From Natrinema sp. HArc-T2 (GTDB taxonomy: Archaea > Halobacteriota > Halobacteria > Halobacteriales > Natrialbaceae), in assembly GCF_041821085.1 (NCBI RefSeq), contig NZ_JBGUAZ010000005.1, positions 241,031 to 305,030 on the forward strand: a stretch of 64,000 nt of DNA. The letters are read 5' to 3'. The notes under the pieces are model-generated. The model did not search any database. It was not told the origin of the DNA and saw only the letters and a list, made by a program, of their open reading frames with translations. Both the position numbers and the translations under genes were made by a program. Below are positions 27,368-35,444 of the stretch, one piece after another. Every line of letters begins with the position of its first letter. Positions within the stretch are counted from its first letter, which is position 1.

Positions 27368-28000
27368 CTATCGCGGTCGCGCGACGACTCCGAGGTGGTC
27401 CGCGTGATACGCCTCGAGTCGTTCAGTCTCTAGAATATCGTACCCCTCGGACAGTTCCTCGCGCACGTCTGCGAAGACAGCCGACGGCTCGCGGGTCACG
27501 TCCTCACTCCTCGCTTTCACCGCCAATAGCAGTCGGCCATCGTCGGCCAGGAAGCGCCGGTTCTCGAGTGCCACGCGAGCCTGCCCGCGCGTCGCCACGT
27601 CCTGTATGATGACATCGACGTCCGACTCGACGACGTGGGCGTAGGTCTCGGGTTTCCGGGCGTCTTTCAGCAGCGGAAAGAGTTGCGGACGGCTCTCGGC
27701 GGCCTCGAGTAAATCACGGGCCGGCCGCGCGGCGAACTCGACAGCGTAGGTCGGACCGGCGAAGTCAGCGACGTGGCTCACCGTCGTCCCGCTTGCCGCG
27801 CCGAGATAGAGGACGGTTTCACCGCCCGCGAGACCGGTGTCCATCTCGAGGTCGAGCATCGCGCCGAGTTTCGACCGATTGGGGTTCCAGGCTCGCCATT
27901 CCCCATCGGTGGGCTCGCCGTAGACCGGTTCGCCGCGGGTCGCGAGCCGGTCGGTGCCGTCGAACGTGTGGCGCTCGACGCCGGTTGGGAGGTCACTCAT
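27368..28000 (-). CDS. flpA: Fibrillarin-like 2'-O-methyltransferase
   Basis: The 210-residue SAM-dependent enzyme is the catalytic subunit of archaeal C/D guide RNPs, which methylate rRNA and tRNA. Visible are WNPNRSKLGAMLDLEMD, the SAM loop VLYLGAASGTTVSHVADF and the aspartate-bearing VDVIIQDVATRGQARVA. The start MSDLPTGVERHTFDG at 28000 overlaps the nop5 stop by eight bases. L7Ae at 16639 completes the RNP. Confidence 0.95.
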   Translation of the reverse strand: MSDLPTGVERHTFDGTDRLATRGEPVYGEPTDGEWRAWNPNRSKLGAMLDLEMDTGLAGGETVLYLGAASGTTVSHVADFAGPTYAVEFAARPARDLLEAAESRPQLFPLLKDARKPETYAHVVESDVDVIIQDVATRGQARVALENRRFLADDGRLLLAVKARSEDVTREPSAVFADVREELSEGYDILETERLEAYHADHLGVVARPR

Positions 28001-28856
28001 CGTCAGCACCTCCATCGTCGCCCGTCGTCCGCGCCTGAATCGTCTCGATTCGCTCCGCGAGTTCGGCCTCGAGTTCGGGCTTCAGCTCACCCGAGTAGTG
28101 GTCGACCCGGGCGGCGATGGCGAGTTTGCCGGCGACCGCACGCGCTGCAGAGCCCCGGTCGTCGGGATGGGTACCCCGGACCGCGTCGTGGGTGTAGATG
28201 ATCCCGTGTTTGGGCGAGGGAGCGTGGCCCCGCAGGTGGGCGAACAGGGCGTCTTCCGCGCCGAGCACCTGAACCGTGCCGCTTGGTTTCTTCGCGAGTT
28301 GCTCGAGGCCGCCGGCCAGCGAGATCAGTCGTGCCGCGAGGACTGGATCGGCAAGTGCCGCGAGGTTCGGCGCGACGGCAGGTGTCTGGCGTTGGATGAA
28401 CTCTCGGAGGTCGTCCGCCTCGTCGGCGAGGTCGGCGACGCGTCCGGCGAGCGAGCGAACTGCGGGTTCCTCGAGCGCGTCGTCTGGTTCACCGCGTGCC
28501 AGTTCGCGGGCGTACGCGACGCCGGTGCCCGCATCTGGGTCGACGGTGCCGGCCCACTCGGCCAGCCGTTCGGCGAGTTCGTTCGCCGTCCGGTTGCAGT
28601 CGTCCATCGCGCGCACCGCGTGGACGAGCTGACGGTCGTCGGCCCGCTCGCGTTCAGTCACTGCTGCCCGCGTGGCTGCCGTCGTCGCCTCGCGGACGGC
28701 GTCGTAGTAGTCGTCCTCGTCGTCCGCGAATCCGGCCTCGAGCGCGAGAGTCGGCCAGTCGCGGGGCTCGTCGGCGCGGCCCTCCCGGACCGCAGTCGCC
28801 ATCGCGTCGGGATCGTCGCGGTCAACGTCCGCGAACCATCCGTCCGTCGTATTCAT
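27993..28856 (-). CDS. nop5: Nop5/Nop56-58-like C/D RNP scaffold protein
   Basis: The 287-residue protein has an N-terminal fibrillarin-binding region, a coiled-coil middle and the NOP RNA-binding domain: NLAALADPVLAARLISLAGGLEQLAKKPSGTVQVLGAEDALF, then PKHGIIYTHDAVRG. The tail is shortened compared with long archaeal Nop5 and ends acidic (TTGDDGGADDE). It bridges fibrillarin and L7Ae on C/D guide RNAs. A CCTTTAATCG box precedes the start, and fibrillarin is translated from the same message. Confidence 0.94.
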   Translation of the reverse strand: MNTTDGWFADVDRDDPDAMATAVREGRADEPRDWPTLALEAGFADDEDDYYDAVREATTAATRAAVTERERADDRQLVHAVRAMDDCNRTANELAERLAEWAGTVDPDAGTGVAYARELARGEPDDALEEPAVRSLAGRVADLADEADDLREFIQRQTPAVAPNLAALADPVLAARLISLAGGLEQLAKKPSGTVQVLGAEDALFAHLRGHAPSPKHGIIYTHDAVRGTHPDDRGSAARAVAGKLAIAARVDHYSGELKPELEAELAERIETIQARTTGDDGGADDE

Positions 28857-28958
28857 GCACGCCCGTTCCCGCCGCGGGCGATTAAAGGCCCCGTTCGTGG
28901 CGTTCGGATCGCGTGAGGAATGGCACGCTCGAGTAAGTTGGAACGAAAAAGAGGCGCG

Positions 28959-30092
28959 TCAGACGCCGAACGTCGCCCGCAGCATGTCGCGGGTGCCGGG
29001 CCCAAGCCCGACGGCGACGACGGTGATCATGAGCAAGACCGCATAGCGAGGGTTGTCATCGAAGACGGTCTCGTCGAAGATCCAGATGACGAAGACGGCG
29101 GCAGCGAGCTTGACGAACAGGAACGGCCAAGCCGACCCGGTCGCCGAGACGACGCTTTCGGGCAAGATGTCGGCCGTCGTGCTGGCGATCGCTGCGTTGA
29201 TCGGATGTTTGGGGACGAGGTTCGCCGGCAGCCCCAGCGTGGTCGCCCAGTCGAGGCCGACGACGTTCGCGACGCCGTCGACCGCGTGTGCCCAGATGAC
29301 GACGATCCCCATATATTGGGTGCCGCGGTTCAGTTCGGGGGCGAACCGCACGATTGCAACCCAGGTGATCGCTGTGGCAAGCGTCGCACCGACGAGGGTG
29401 ACCAGCGGGATCAGCGGGTAAAACTCCGAGTACGGCTCCGTCGCCGCTATATAGCCGAGATAGGCGACCGCCACCGTCAGCAGCGTCGTCCCGATCCCGG
29501 CCAGCGGGTACTCATAGCCCGAGACGTAGTCATTGTGGTCGAGCCAGATGGAGCTCACGACCGCCCCGAGGGCGATAAAGAAGACCGTGAAGTAGATCAG
29601 CGGGCTGATGATGAAGCCGGACCAGGGCAACTGGATGGCCATCTCGCCAGTGTACTCGTAGGCTGCGGCGTTAGCGTCCTCGACGACGCGGAGGGCACCG
29701 CCGAAGAGCATGAACGGGAACAGCGCGAAAAAGCCCGCGCGGTAGCGCTCGATCTCGAGGCGGCGAATGATGAAGATGATCCCGATTAGCAGGAGGACGA
29801 GCGTCGGGATGTAGCCGGCATACGAGACGAACGTGTAGCCCGGTTCAGCGGTCGGACCGGCGTTCGCGCCGGCCTCGAGCTGGCTGCAGGCCACTTGCTG
29901 GCCGTCGGCCCACGCGACACAGGGCCAACTGTGGGCGTCGGCGACGACCGGCCCCCAGAAGTACTGCCAGATGAACTCGACGTACACTCGCTGGGGGAAC
30001 AGGACCGCGCCGAGGACAACGATGGCGGCGAGACTCGCGACGGTCGCGGCCCAGACACGCTCGGGCCCGAACCGGTCGATGAAGTCGTCCAT
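28959..30092 (-). CDS. DUF63 family membrane protein
   Basis: The 377-residue protein has about eight to nine membrane segments with conserved loops, e.g. [47 protein letters not shown] and a C-terminal [11 protein letters not shown]. This matches DUF63, an archaeal membrane family of unknown function often near inositol-phosphatase or nop genes. The start [14 protein letters not shown] at 30092 was chosen, since the frame upstream is not family sequence. The gene downstream on the same strand is nop5. Confidence 0.88.
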   Translation of the reverse strand: MDDFIDRFGPERVWAATVASLAAIVVLGAVLFPQRVYVEFIWQYFWGPVVADAHSWPCVAWADGQQVACSQLEAGANAGPTAEPGYTFVSYAGYIPTLVLLLIGIIFIIRRLEIERYRAGFFALFPFMLFGGALRVVEDANAAAYEYTGEMAIQLPWSGFIISPLIYFTVFFIALGAVVSSIWLDHNDYVSGYEYPLAGIGTTLLTVAVAYLGYIAATEPYSEFYPLIPLVTLVGATLATAITWVAIVRFAPELNRGTQYMGIVVIWAHAVDGVANVVGLDWATTLGLPANLVPKHPINAAIASTTADILPESVVSATGSAWPFLFVKLAAAVFVIWIFDETVFDDNPRYAVLLMITVVAVGLGPGTRDMLRATFGV

Positions 30093-30180
30093 ACCCGAAC
30101 CCGGTAGTGGGGGCCGCTTACCGTTTCCGGTTTTCAACGAGCGAGACTGTCGGGCCAGTCGACTTCGAAGGCCAGTCGGT

Positions 30181-30987
30181 TTACGCCTCGACTTCGCGGG
30201 CTGCTGCGAGCAATTCGTCGTGAATCGCGCCGTTTGATGCGACCAGTCCGTCGCTGTCGTGTCGCCAGCGCTTACCCTCGAGATCGGTGACGACGCCGCC
30301 GGCCTCACGAATGAGCTGGACGCCAGCGACGGTGTCCCACGGGTTCGCCCGCAGGTTGGTCATCGTCCCCTCGAGTGCGCCAGAGGCGACCATCGCGAGC
30401 TCGAGTTGGGCACAGCCGAAGCGTCGCATGTCGCCGAAGCGTTCGACGAGCGCGCGAGTAGCCATGGCATACTGTTCGCGCTGATCGAAGTCCCACCAGA
30501 ACGTCGGGCAGACGGTGGCCGCTTCGGGATCGGCGCAGTCGCTGACCGACAGCGGTTCGTCATTGCGATATGCCCCCTCTGGGCCGACGCGGTAGCGGTC
30601 CGCGAGGGCGGGACAGTCGAACGCGGCACCGACGGGTTCGCCGTCGACGACGGCTGCCACAGCAGTCCCGAACGCACGGATTCCGCCGACGTAGTTGTTG
30701 GTCCCGTCGATGGGATCGACGATCCACGCGGGCCCCGTTTCAGGGACCTGTTTCAAGGCGTCGGCCTCCTCGCCGACGATCGGATCGTCCGGAAACATCT
30801 CTCGGATGGTTTCGATGACGGTCTCCTGTGCGTCGTGGTCGGCCTGCGTGACGACATCGGTTTTTTCGCCTTTCTGCTCGACTGGGATATCCGTCCGAAA
30901 CGAGTCGACCGCGACCGCAGCACCCTCGCCGGCTGCACGGACGGCGACGGCTGCACGACTGCCAGCATCGGCGTTGCTCATTGCCAT
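30181..30987 (-). CDS. Inositol monophosphatase family protein (possible IMPase/FBPase)
   Basis: The 268-residue Mg2+-dependent phosphatase has VGEEADALK (first metal Glu), the signature [15 protein letters not shown] near residue 85 and [17 protein letters not shown] near residue 215. Archaeal members hydrolyse inositol phosphate and often fructose 1,6-bisphosphate, so it may serve gluconeogenesis. Two in-frame ATGs (30987 and 30981) both fit a TTTTGAGG box about 25 bases upstream. DUF63 follows on the same strand. Confidence 0.88.
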   Translation of the reverse strand: MAMSNADAGSRAAVAVRAAGEGAAVAVDSFRTDIPVEQKGEKTDVVTQADHDAQETVIETIREMFPDDPIVGEEADALKQVPETGPAWIVDPIDGTNNYVGGIRAFGTAVAAVVDGEPVGAAFDCPALADRYRVGPEGAYRNDEPLSVSDCADPEAATVCPTFWWDFDQREQYAMATRALVERFGDMRRFGCAQLELAMVASGALEGTMTNLRANPWDTVAGVQLIREAGGVVTDLEGKRWRHDSDGLVASNGAIHDELLAAAREVEA

Positions 30988-31045
30988 CTCTCGGCGGCCC
31001 TCCCTCAAAAGTAGCCGTGATATTGGCTCGAGCGCCGTGCTGTAG

Positions 31046-31138
31046 CTAAACGACGGCGATTCCCTCGACGAACCAGTGGCTGGTCTTTGGTGGCAGCGAC
31101 GTCCAGAAGTTTGCGAGGGCAAGACGCTCCGTCTTGCC
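31046..31138 (-). other. Possible gene remnant and perfect hairpin downstream of tRNA-Leu
   Basis: On the minus strand just past the tRNA 3' end, a short frame ends LALANFWTSLPPKTSHWFVEGIAVV, which looks protein-like but has no start of its own. It contains the perfect 9-bp hairpin GGCAAGACG/CGTCTTGCC (31118-31138). It could be the decayed end of an element once inserted at the tRNA, or a terminator hairpin in chance coding. Weak call. Confidence 0.25.
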
Positions 31139-31152
31139 GCGCACTATGGTGA

Positions 31153-31238
31153 GTGCGAGGGGAGGGGATCGAACCCACGAACTCCTACGAGAGCGGATCT
31201 TGAGTCCGCCGCCGTTGACCGCTTGGCTACCCTCGCAC
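31153..31238 (-). tRNA. tRNA-Leu (anticodon CAA)
   Basis: The complement begins GTGCGAGGGTAGCCAAGCGG and folds into a full class II tRNA of 86 bases. The acceptor stem is GTGCGAG/CTCGCAC, the anticodon stem GCGGA/TCCGC encloses the loop CTCAAGA (anticodon CAA, reading UUG), there is a long variable arm, and the T arm loop is TTCGATC. No intron is seen, and CCA is not encoded. An ATTTAACC box lies about 25-30 bases upstream. Confidence 0.96.
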
Positions 31239-31363
31239 GCATCTCGCTCTGAGACGCTCGCAGGGGTTAAATCGTCCGATTGCCGCTCGAGCGCCACTCG
31301 ATCACGAAACGCATCGCTCGCGGACCGACGAGACCCCGCGGCGCGTAGAGGCAGCGGACCCGC

Positions 31364-31492
31364 TCACGTCGCTCGGCTCTCGAACTCCGTCTCCGTGTAC
31401 CGCTGATCGCAGTTCAGACACTGGTAGCCCCCCTCGATGTGGGCGTACAGGCGTTCCCCGCAGTGCTGGCAGCGACCGTATGGCTGAGCCAT
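31364..31492 (-). CDS. Small zinc-ribbon protein, 42 aa
   Basis: A clean 42-residue frame on the complement starts [20 protein letters not shown] and has two zinc knuckles, CQHC (residues 8-11) and CLNC (25-28), a complete four-Cys rubredoxin-like ribbon. A GTATTTATCC box about 30 bases before the ATG at 31492 supports expression. Such micro-proteins are common in haloarchaea and are usually of unknown function. It is divergent from the DUF309 gene. Confidence 0.75.
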   Translation of the reverse strand: MAQPYGRCQHCGERLYAHIEGGYQCLNCDQRYTETEFESRAT

Positions 31493-31593
31493 TAGGCCAA
31501 TATGGTCCTCGTAACGGGATAAATACCGTGCTTACACACGCTACGGACTACCTAACCGACGGCGTTACCCGTCTATCGGTCCTCGAGTCGACC

Positions 31594-32079
31594 ATGGACG
31601 ACCACACCCGCGATCCAACCGTCGACCCACCAGCCGGGGCCCCGACGGGCTGGAACGAGTCCGCAGGTCGCTGGGAGCACGCGACGTTGCGCCGGGCGAC
31701 CGTCCACGGCGTGCGGCTGTTCAACGACGGCGCGTTCCACGAGTCTCACGACTGCTTCGAGGCGGAGTGGTACAACTACGGGGCCGGCACCATCGAGAGC
31801 AAGTTCTGTCACGGGATGGTCCAGGTGGCTGCCGGTGTGTACAAACGCGTCGACTTCGAGAACGACAGCGGCATGCGGAGTCTCTTCGAGACGGCACTGG
31901 GGTATCTCACAGACGTGCCCCGCGACTACTACGGCGTCGACGTGCTCGCGGTCCGAACCACGCTGACGAACGCCCTCGCGGACCCGACGCGGATCGACGG
32001 CTGGCAGCTCACACTCGACGGCACACAGCCGATCGCTCACAGCGACGACTACGCGTACGCCGACGCGCTCGAGGACTGA
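31594..32079 (+). CDS. DUF309 family protein
   Basis: The 161-residue protein carries the DUF309 signature [25 protein letters not shown], with the conserved HExHD-like pattern, followed by [15 protein letters not shown]. The family is a small helical bundle of unknown function. I set the start at [13 protein letters not shown] (31594) because earlier in-frame ATGs run back over the divergent zinc-ribbon gene and its promoter. Confidence 0.82.
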   Translation: MDDHTRDPTVDPPAGAPTGWNESAGRWEHATLRRATVHGVRLFNDGAFHESHDCFEAEWYNYGAGTIESKFCHGMVQVAAGVYKRVDFENDSGMRSLFETALGYLTDVPRDYYGVDVLAVRTTLTNALADPTRIDGWQLTLDGTQPIAHSDDYAYADALED

Positions 32080-32129
32080 CCCCGTCAGAGACCGAATCGC
32101 CTTTCCCCTTTCAGGCGTACTAATAGGTA

Positions 32130-32927
32130 ATGAGAGTTGCACAGCTCGGGTCGGGAACGCCGGAGATCGCAGTCGTCGCGGGCGTCCACGGGGACGAACC
32201 CTGTGGCGTCCGGGCCGTCGAGCGATTGCTCGACGATCGCCCGACCGTCAAACGCCCCGTCAAGCTCATCGTCGCCAACGAGAAAGCGCTCGAGCGACGG
32301 GTGCGGTTCGTCGACGAAGATCTCAATCGCACGTTCCCCGGCGATCCGAACGCCAAGACACACGAAGGCCAGCTCGCACACGACCTCGTCAGCGAACTCG
32401 AGGGCTGTCTGACCTTCTCGATGCACTCCACGCAGAGCCACGCCGATCCCTTCGCCATCGTCAACGGTGTGAGCGAGACGGCCAAGGCGATCGTCCCGCA
32501 GTTGCCCGTCACGGCGATGGTCGAGACGAGTAACTTCGCGGACGGACGGCTCTTCTCGACGGTCGACACCGTCGAGGTCGAGTGTGGGCTGCAGGGCTCG
32601 GAGACGGCCGCCGAAAACGCCGACCGGTTGACGCGCGCGTTTCTCACCGCCGTCGATGCGTTGCCCGGCGATACCGTCCGTCGTGATCTACCCGTCTATC
32701 GACTGACCGACGTCATCGACAAGGAACAGGCCGACACCTACGAGGTCTTCGTCGAGAACTTCACGGAAGTCGAAGCCGGCGCGCCGTTTGCCGCAGCCGA
32801 CGGCAAAAAACAGGTCGCCGACGAGGCGTTCTACCCGGTGCTCATGTCGCCGAACGGCTACCGGAACGTCTTCGGCTACACCGCCGAAAAAGTCGACGTT
32901 CTCGAGTCACCGACGGCGGCCGACTGA
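32130..32927 (+). CDS. Succinylglutamate desuccinylase/aspartoacylase family enzyme
   Basis: The 265-residue M14-like zinc hydrolase has the metal motif AGVHGDEPCGVRAVERLL near residue 19, an Arg-containing DLNRTFPGD near residue 68 and the His in SMHSTQSH near residue 97. The catalytic Glu candidate sits in VEVECGLQG. It should cleave an N-acyl amino acid or a similar amide. The substrate is not evident. It starts directly behind an ACTAATAG box and has no pathway neighbours. Confidence 0.82.
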   Translation: MRVAQLGSGTPEIAVVAGVHGDEPCGVRAVERLLDDRPTVKRPVKLIVANEKALERRVRFVDEDLNRTFPGDPNAKTHEGQLAHDLVSELEGCLTFSMHSTQSHADPFAIVNGVSETAKAIVPQLPVTAMVETSNFADGRLFSTVDTVEVECGLQGSETAAENADRLTRAFLTAVDALPGDTVRRDLPVYRLTDVIDKEQADTYEVFVENFTEVEAGAPFAAADGKKQVADEAFYPVLMSPNGYRNVFGYTAEKVDVLESPTAAD

Positions 32928-32983
32928 GAATCTGAAATCGCGAGGACACAAGGCATATCCCCCTCTCCCCCATATGAACGTGT

Positions 32984-33328
32984 ATGGAGTTCCCACCGAA
33001 CCAAGGTCTCGATCAGGAGGAGGTCAACGAGCAGGTCGCCGAAACGCTCGAGGAAAACGAAATCGTCCTCTTCATGAAAGGGACCGAACTGATGCCCCAG
33101 TGTGGCTACTCCCGCAAAGCGCTTGGGCTGATCAGCCAGCATCGCGACGAGTTCGAAACCGTCGACGTCCTCGAGTCACTCGACGAGTATCGCGTCGCAC
33201 TTAACGAGCAAAGCGGCTGGGAGACGATCCCTCAGACGTTCGTCGACGGCGAGTTCGTCGGCGGCTCCGACATCCTCGAGGAACTCGACGAACGCGGTGA
33301 ACTTGCGGAGACGCTCAACGCGGCGTAG
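32984..33328 (+). CDS. Monothiol glutaredoxin (CGFS-type, motif CGYS)
   Basis: The 114-residue protein matches the Grx4/GrxD family: IVLFMKGTELMPQCGYSRKALGLI with the single active Cys, the cis-Pro segment WETIPQTFVDGEFVGGSDIL and a Lys at the expected thiol-binding site. CGFS-type glutaredoxins carry or insert [2Fe-2S] clusters. Haloarchaea use gamma-glutamylcysteine in place of glutathione, so that thiol (made by gshA here) may be the cluster ligand (inference). Confidence 0.9.
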   Translation: MEFPPNQGLDQEEVNEQVAETLEENEIVLFMKGTELMPQCGYSRKALGLISQHRDEFETVDVLESLDEYRVALNEQSGWETIPQTFVDGEFVGGSDILEELDERGELAETLNAA

Positions 33329-33448
33329 GGCGTCCGACCGTGAACGCAGATTTGTCACGAGTCATCTCTCACGGATTTAATAGCAGGTCATATAAGTCGC
33401 GGCCTCGTAGTAACAGACCACGACTGTCGCCGTAGACACCTTCCCACT

Positions 33449-34033
33449 ATGTCAACAGAGGAATCCAGACACGTATATCGGCTGCACTCGACACTCGAAC
33501 TGCCCCTCGAAGATCTCCATGACCACATCGACGACGCAACGTTCCCCGACGGAGTCGACGACGTCGAGATCACGCGGCGCAACAACACGCTGATCCTCAA
33601 AGCCGTCGCCGAGGATCAGTCCGTCAGCAAGTACACCCCGACGGCCCAGCTCAAAGCCAGCGTCACGGAAAACCGGGTCTACGAAGAGGACCCCGACGAG
33701 CGCCGGCAGAAGTCCTTTAGCTGGGACGAGGACGAAGAAGAGGAGATCGAATCCGAACTCGTCGAGTTCGCCGCGTTCAAAGGCGACCGCGAGACCGTCC
33801 TGCAGAACTCGCTGCTGCAGTACCAGATGTTCCTCGTGCTCTGTGGCATCGCCGAAGCTGCCGAGAAAGGAACGCTGACGGCGATCTCCGAACGCGACGG
33901 CGATCTCGAGGCGACCCGGATCGTCGACGGCGAACCGCGACCCGCCGACATCGAAGTCGTCGAAGGCCCCCGCGACCACGGCTCGGGCCAGGGCGGCGTC
34001 AACTGGCGGGACAACAAGTTCATTACGGACTGA
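33449..34033 (+). CDS. Conserved haloarchaeal protein; 3' end is an integration site
   Basis: The 194-residue acidic protein starts MSTEESRHVYRLHSTLELPL. It has a beta-rich N-terminal domain (DDVEITRRNNTLILKAVAEDQ), an acidic linker, a helical segment (RETVLQNSLLQYQMFLVLCGIAEAAEKG) and a Gly-rich tail ending NWRDNKFITD. I recall it as a haloarchaea-only DUF family and cannot name a function. Its last 21 bases are repeated at 45583-45603, which marks it as the target gene of the mobile element. The stop codon is preserved. Confidence 0.8.
   Translation: MSTEESRHVYRLHSTLELPLEDLHDHIDDATFPDGVDDVEITRRNNTLILKAVAEDQSVSKYTPTAQLKASVTENRVYEEDPDERRQKSFSWDEDEEEEIESELVEFAAFKGDRETVLQNSLLQYQMFLVLCGIAEAAEKGTLTAISERDGDLEATRIVDGEPRPADIEVVEGPRDHGSGQGGVNWRDNKFITD
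34013..34033 (+). other. attL of the integrated element
   Basis: The last 21 bases of the preceding gene, containing AAGTTCATTACGGACTGA, recur at 45583-45603 with a single change (T to C at a third codon position). Beyond this the flanks differ completely, which delimits the attachment core. The site ends at the gene's stop codon. Confidence 0.85.
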
Positions 34034-34034
34034 C

Positions 34035-34055
34035 GGTATGTAGCAGATACATACC
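34035..34055. repeat. Arm-type inverted repeat inside attL
   Basis: GGTATGTA and its exact complement TACATACC flank a 5-base spacer, one base inside the left attachment core. The same GGTATGT occurs twice just inside the right end. Such repeats are typical arm sites bound by the N-terminal domain of tyrosine integrases. Confidence 0.6.
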
Positions 34056-34193
34056 TGTCGGCAGATCCCATTCCCTTCTTAGCGAAGCCGCTATCTTGAG
34101 GACCAGATATCATATAAGCCTATTTACTTCCATGCCATTGATGCTAGCTGGCCAATGTTAAGAAATTAGTAAGTGGGGTTCTGTTGAAATTAT

Positions 34194-35444
34194 ATGTCAA
34201 CTCTCACTATTACCCCTCCTGGATTAGCTAAAGGAAAGGAGTACTGGGTAGATATTGAGGTCCCCTATAGCAAAATCGTGAAAAAATGGAAGAGGAAATA
34301 TAAACCTCGTCTACATCAACATGTCAAAAATGGGCGTTTGCAAAAGCGAGTTCTATCTATCTATTTCAAATCTATGGGTAGAACAGATTTCCCTCATGAG
34401 CGAGATGATGCTATAGAGGTGCTAGAGAACGAAAGAAAAGAATGGGCAATTAATCTATGTTGCCAATTTGAATTTTCATCGGGGATCAGCACTGATACGA
34501 TTCGACAGTTTGCTGAAAAGGGGGAAGAAGAAATCATAAATATCGGACTTGAAGACGAATATAATCAAAATATTGGAAACGGAGATTCAAATCCCAATAA
34601 AGACGGTCTGACTGCGCTGTGTCAACTGGCAAAGCCTGATCTCCTAAGGGAGATGCTTATCCACTCTAGAGTTTCTAGCCGCTACCCAAAATCTGTTTAC
34701 AAGAGAGATTCCGGCGGTGTTCCTTCGATTAATAACTGGGACGACCTAATCGATACTTTATCAAAAAACAGTGTAGAGAACTATGCCGTATGGCATCAGT
34801 TTGAGCATGAAGGAAGTCGATATATTGCGATAGAACAGGAAGACCGAGATGGTGTTGAACGTCAGGTTGGCGGAAACATAGAGCAGGAACCGGCCAACCT
34901 CATAATCCTCCATTTCGAAGGGCCATATTTAGATATCTATACAGATAATCGGAGTTCAGCCAATCTCACACAATCAGGTGTGAATAGGGACATTTCCGGT
35001 GAAGAGTATGAAGAAGATAGGAATACAGTTACTCCTAGTGAAGTAGGCGACTTTGCTAAGAATATCTCAGAGAAGGATAAGGAACGGCAGGAAGATGATG
35101 CAAACCTTGATTATGTATTGACTGATCTTCATGTGTCAAGGACAACGCTAGCGAACAATCCTGAACTAAAGTTGTCTTCTGCGAGCGGTATTGGTAAGTC
35201 AGTTGAGGAACTGAGGAATTTAGGTTACGACCTTTTATCTGATCCAAAGCATATAGATAGGCTGAAGATCAAGTTTAATGGATATACGTTCACTGTAACG
35301 AACTCAAAGAGGAGGACTGGAACAGGAGACACATACAGAGAATTGGTGTATGGTTGCCATGCAGGATCATCTATACGGAAAGATTTTGAAAACTTGATGG
35401 AAAAAGAGTTCCAGATAGATATTAAGTATCAATCTTCGTCATGA
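34194..35444 (+). CDS. Unknown protein, first gene of a two-gene unit
   Basis: The 416-residue protein is not one I recognise. It starts MSTLTITPPGLAKGKEYWVD, followed by a basic stretch KIVKKWKRKYKPRLHQH that could touch nucleic acid. The middle has VWHQFEHEGSRYIAIEQEDRDG and beta-strand-like segments (NLIILHFEGPYLDIYTDN). A charged helical linker and a C-terminal domain with FKFNGYTFTVTNSKRR follow. No membrane segment is seen. Codons are strongly AT-ending. The stop overlaps the next start as ATGA, so the two proteins are made together and probably act together. Confidence 0.75.
   Translation: MSTLTITPPGLAKGKEYWVDIEVPYSKIVKKWKRKYKPRLHQHVKNGRLQKRVLSIYFKSMGRTDFPHERDDAIEVLENERKEWAINLCCQFEFSSGISTDTIRQFAEKGEEEIINIGLEDEYNQNIGNGDSNPNKDGLTALCQLAKPDLLREMLIHSRVSSRYPKSVYKRDSGGVPSINNWDDLIDTLSKNSVENYAVWHQFEHEGSRYIAIEQEDRDGVERQVGGNIEQEPANLIILHFEGPYLDIYTDNRSSANLTQSGVNRDISGEEYEEDRNTVTPSEVGDFAKNISEKDKERQEDDANLDYVLTDLHVSRTTLANNPELKLSSASGIGKSVEELRNLGYDLLSDPKHIDRLKIKFNGYTFTVTNSKRRTGTGDTYRELVYGCHAGSSIRKDFENLMEKEFQIDIKYQSSS

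Noticed and set aside
31480..31593. Upstream start for the DUF309 gene at 31480
   Set aside because: It overlaps the divergent zinc-ribbon gene and its promoter and adds no family sequence.
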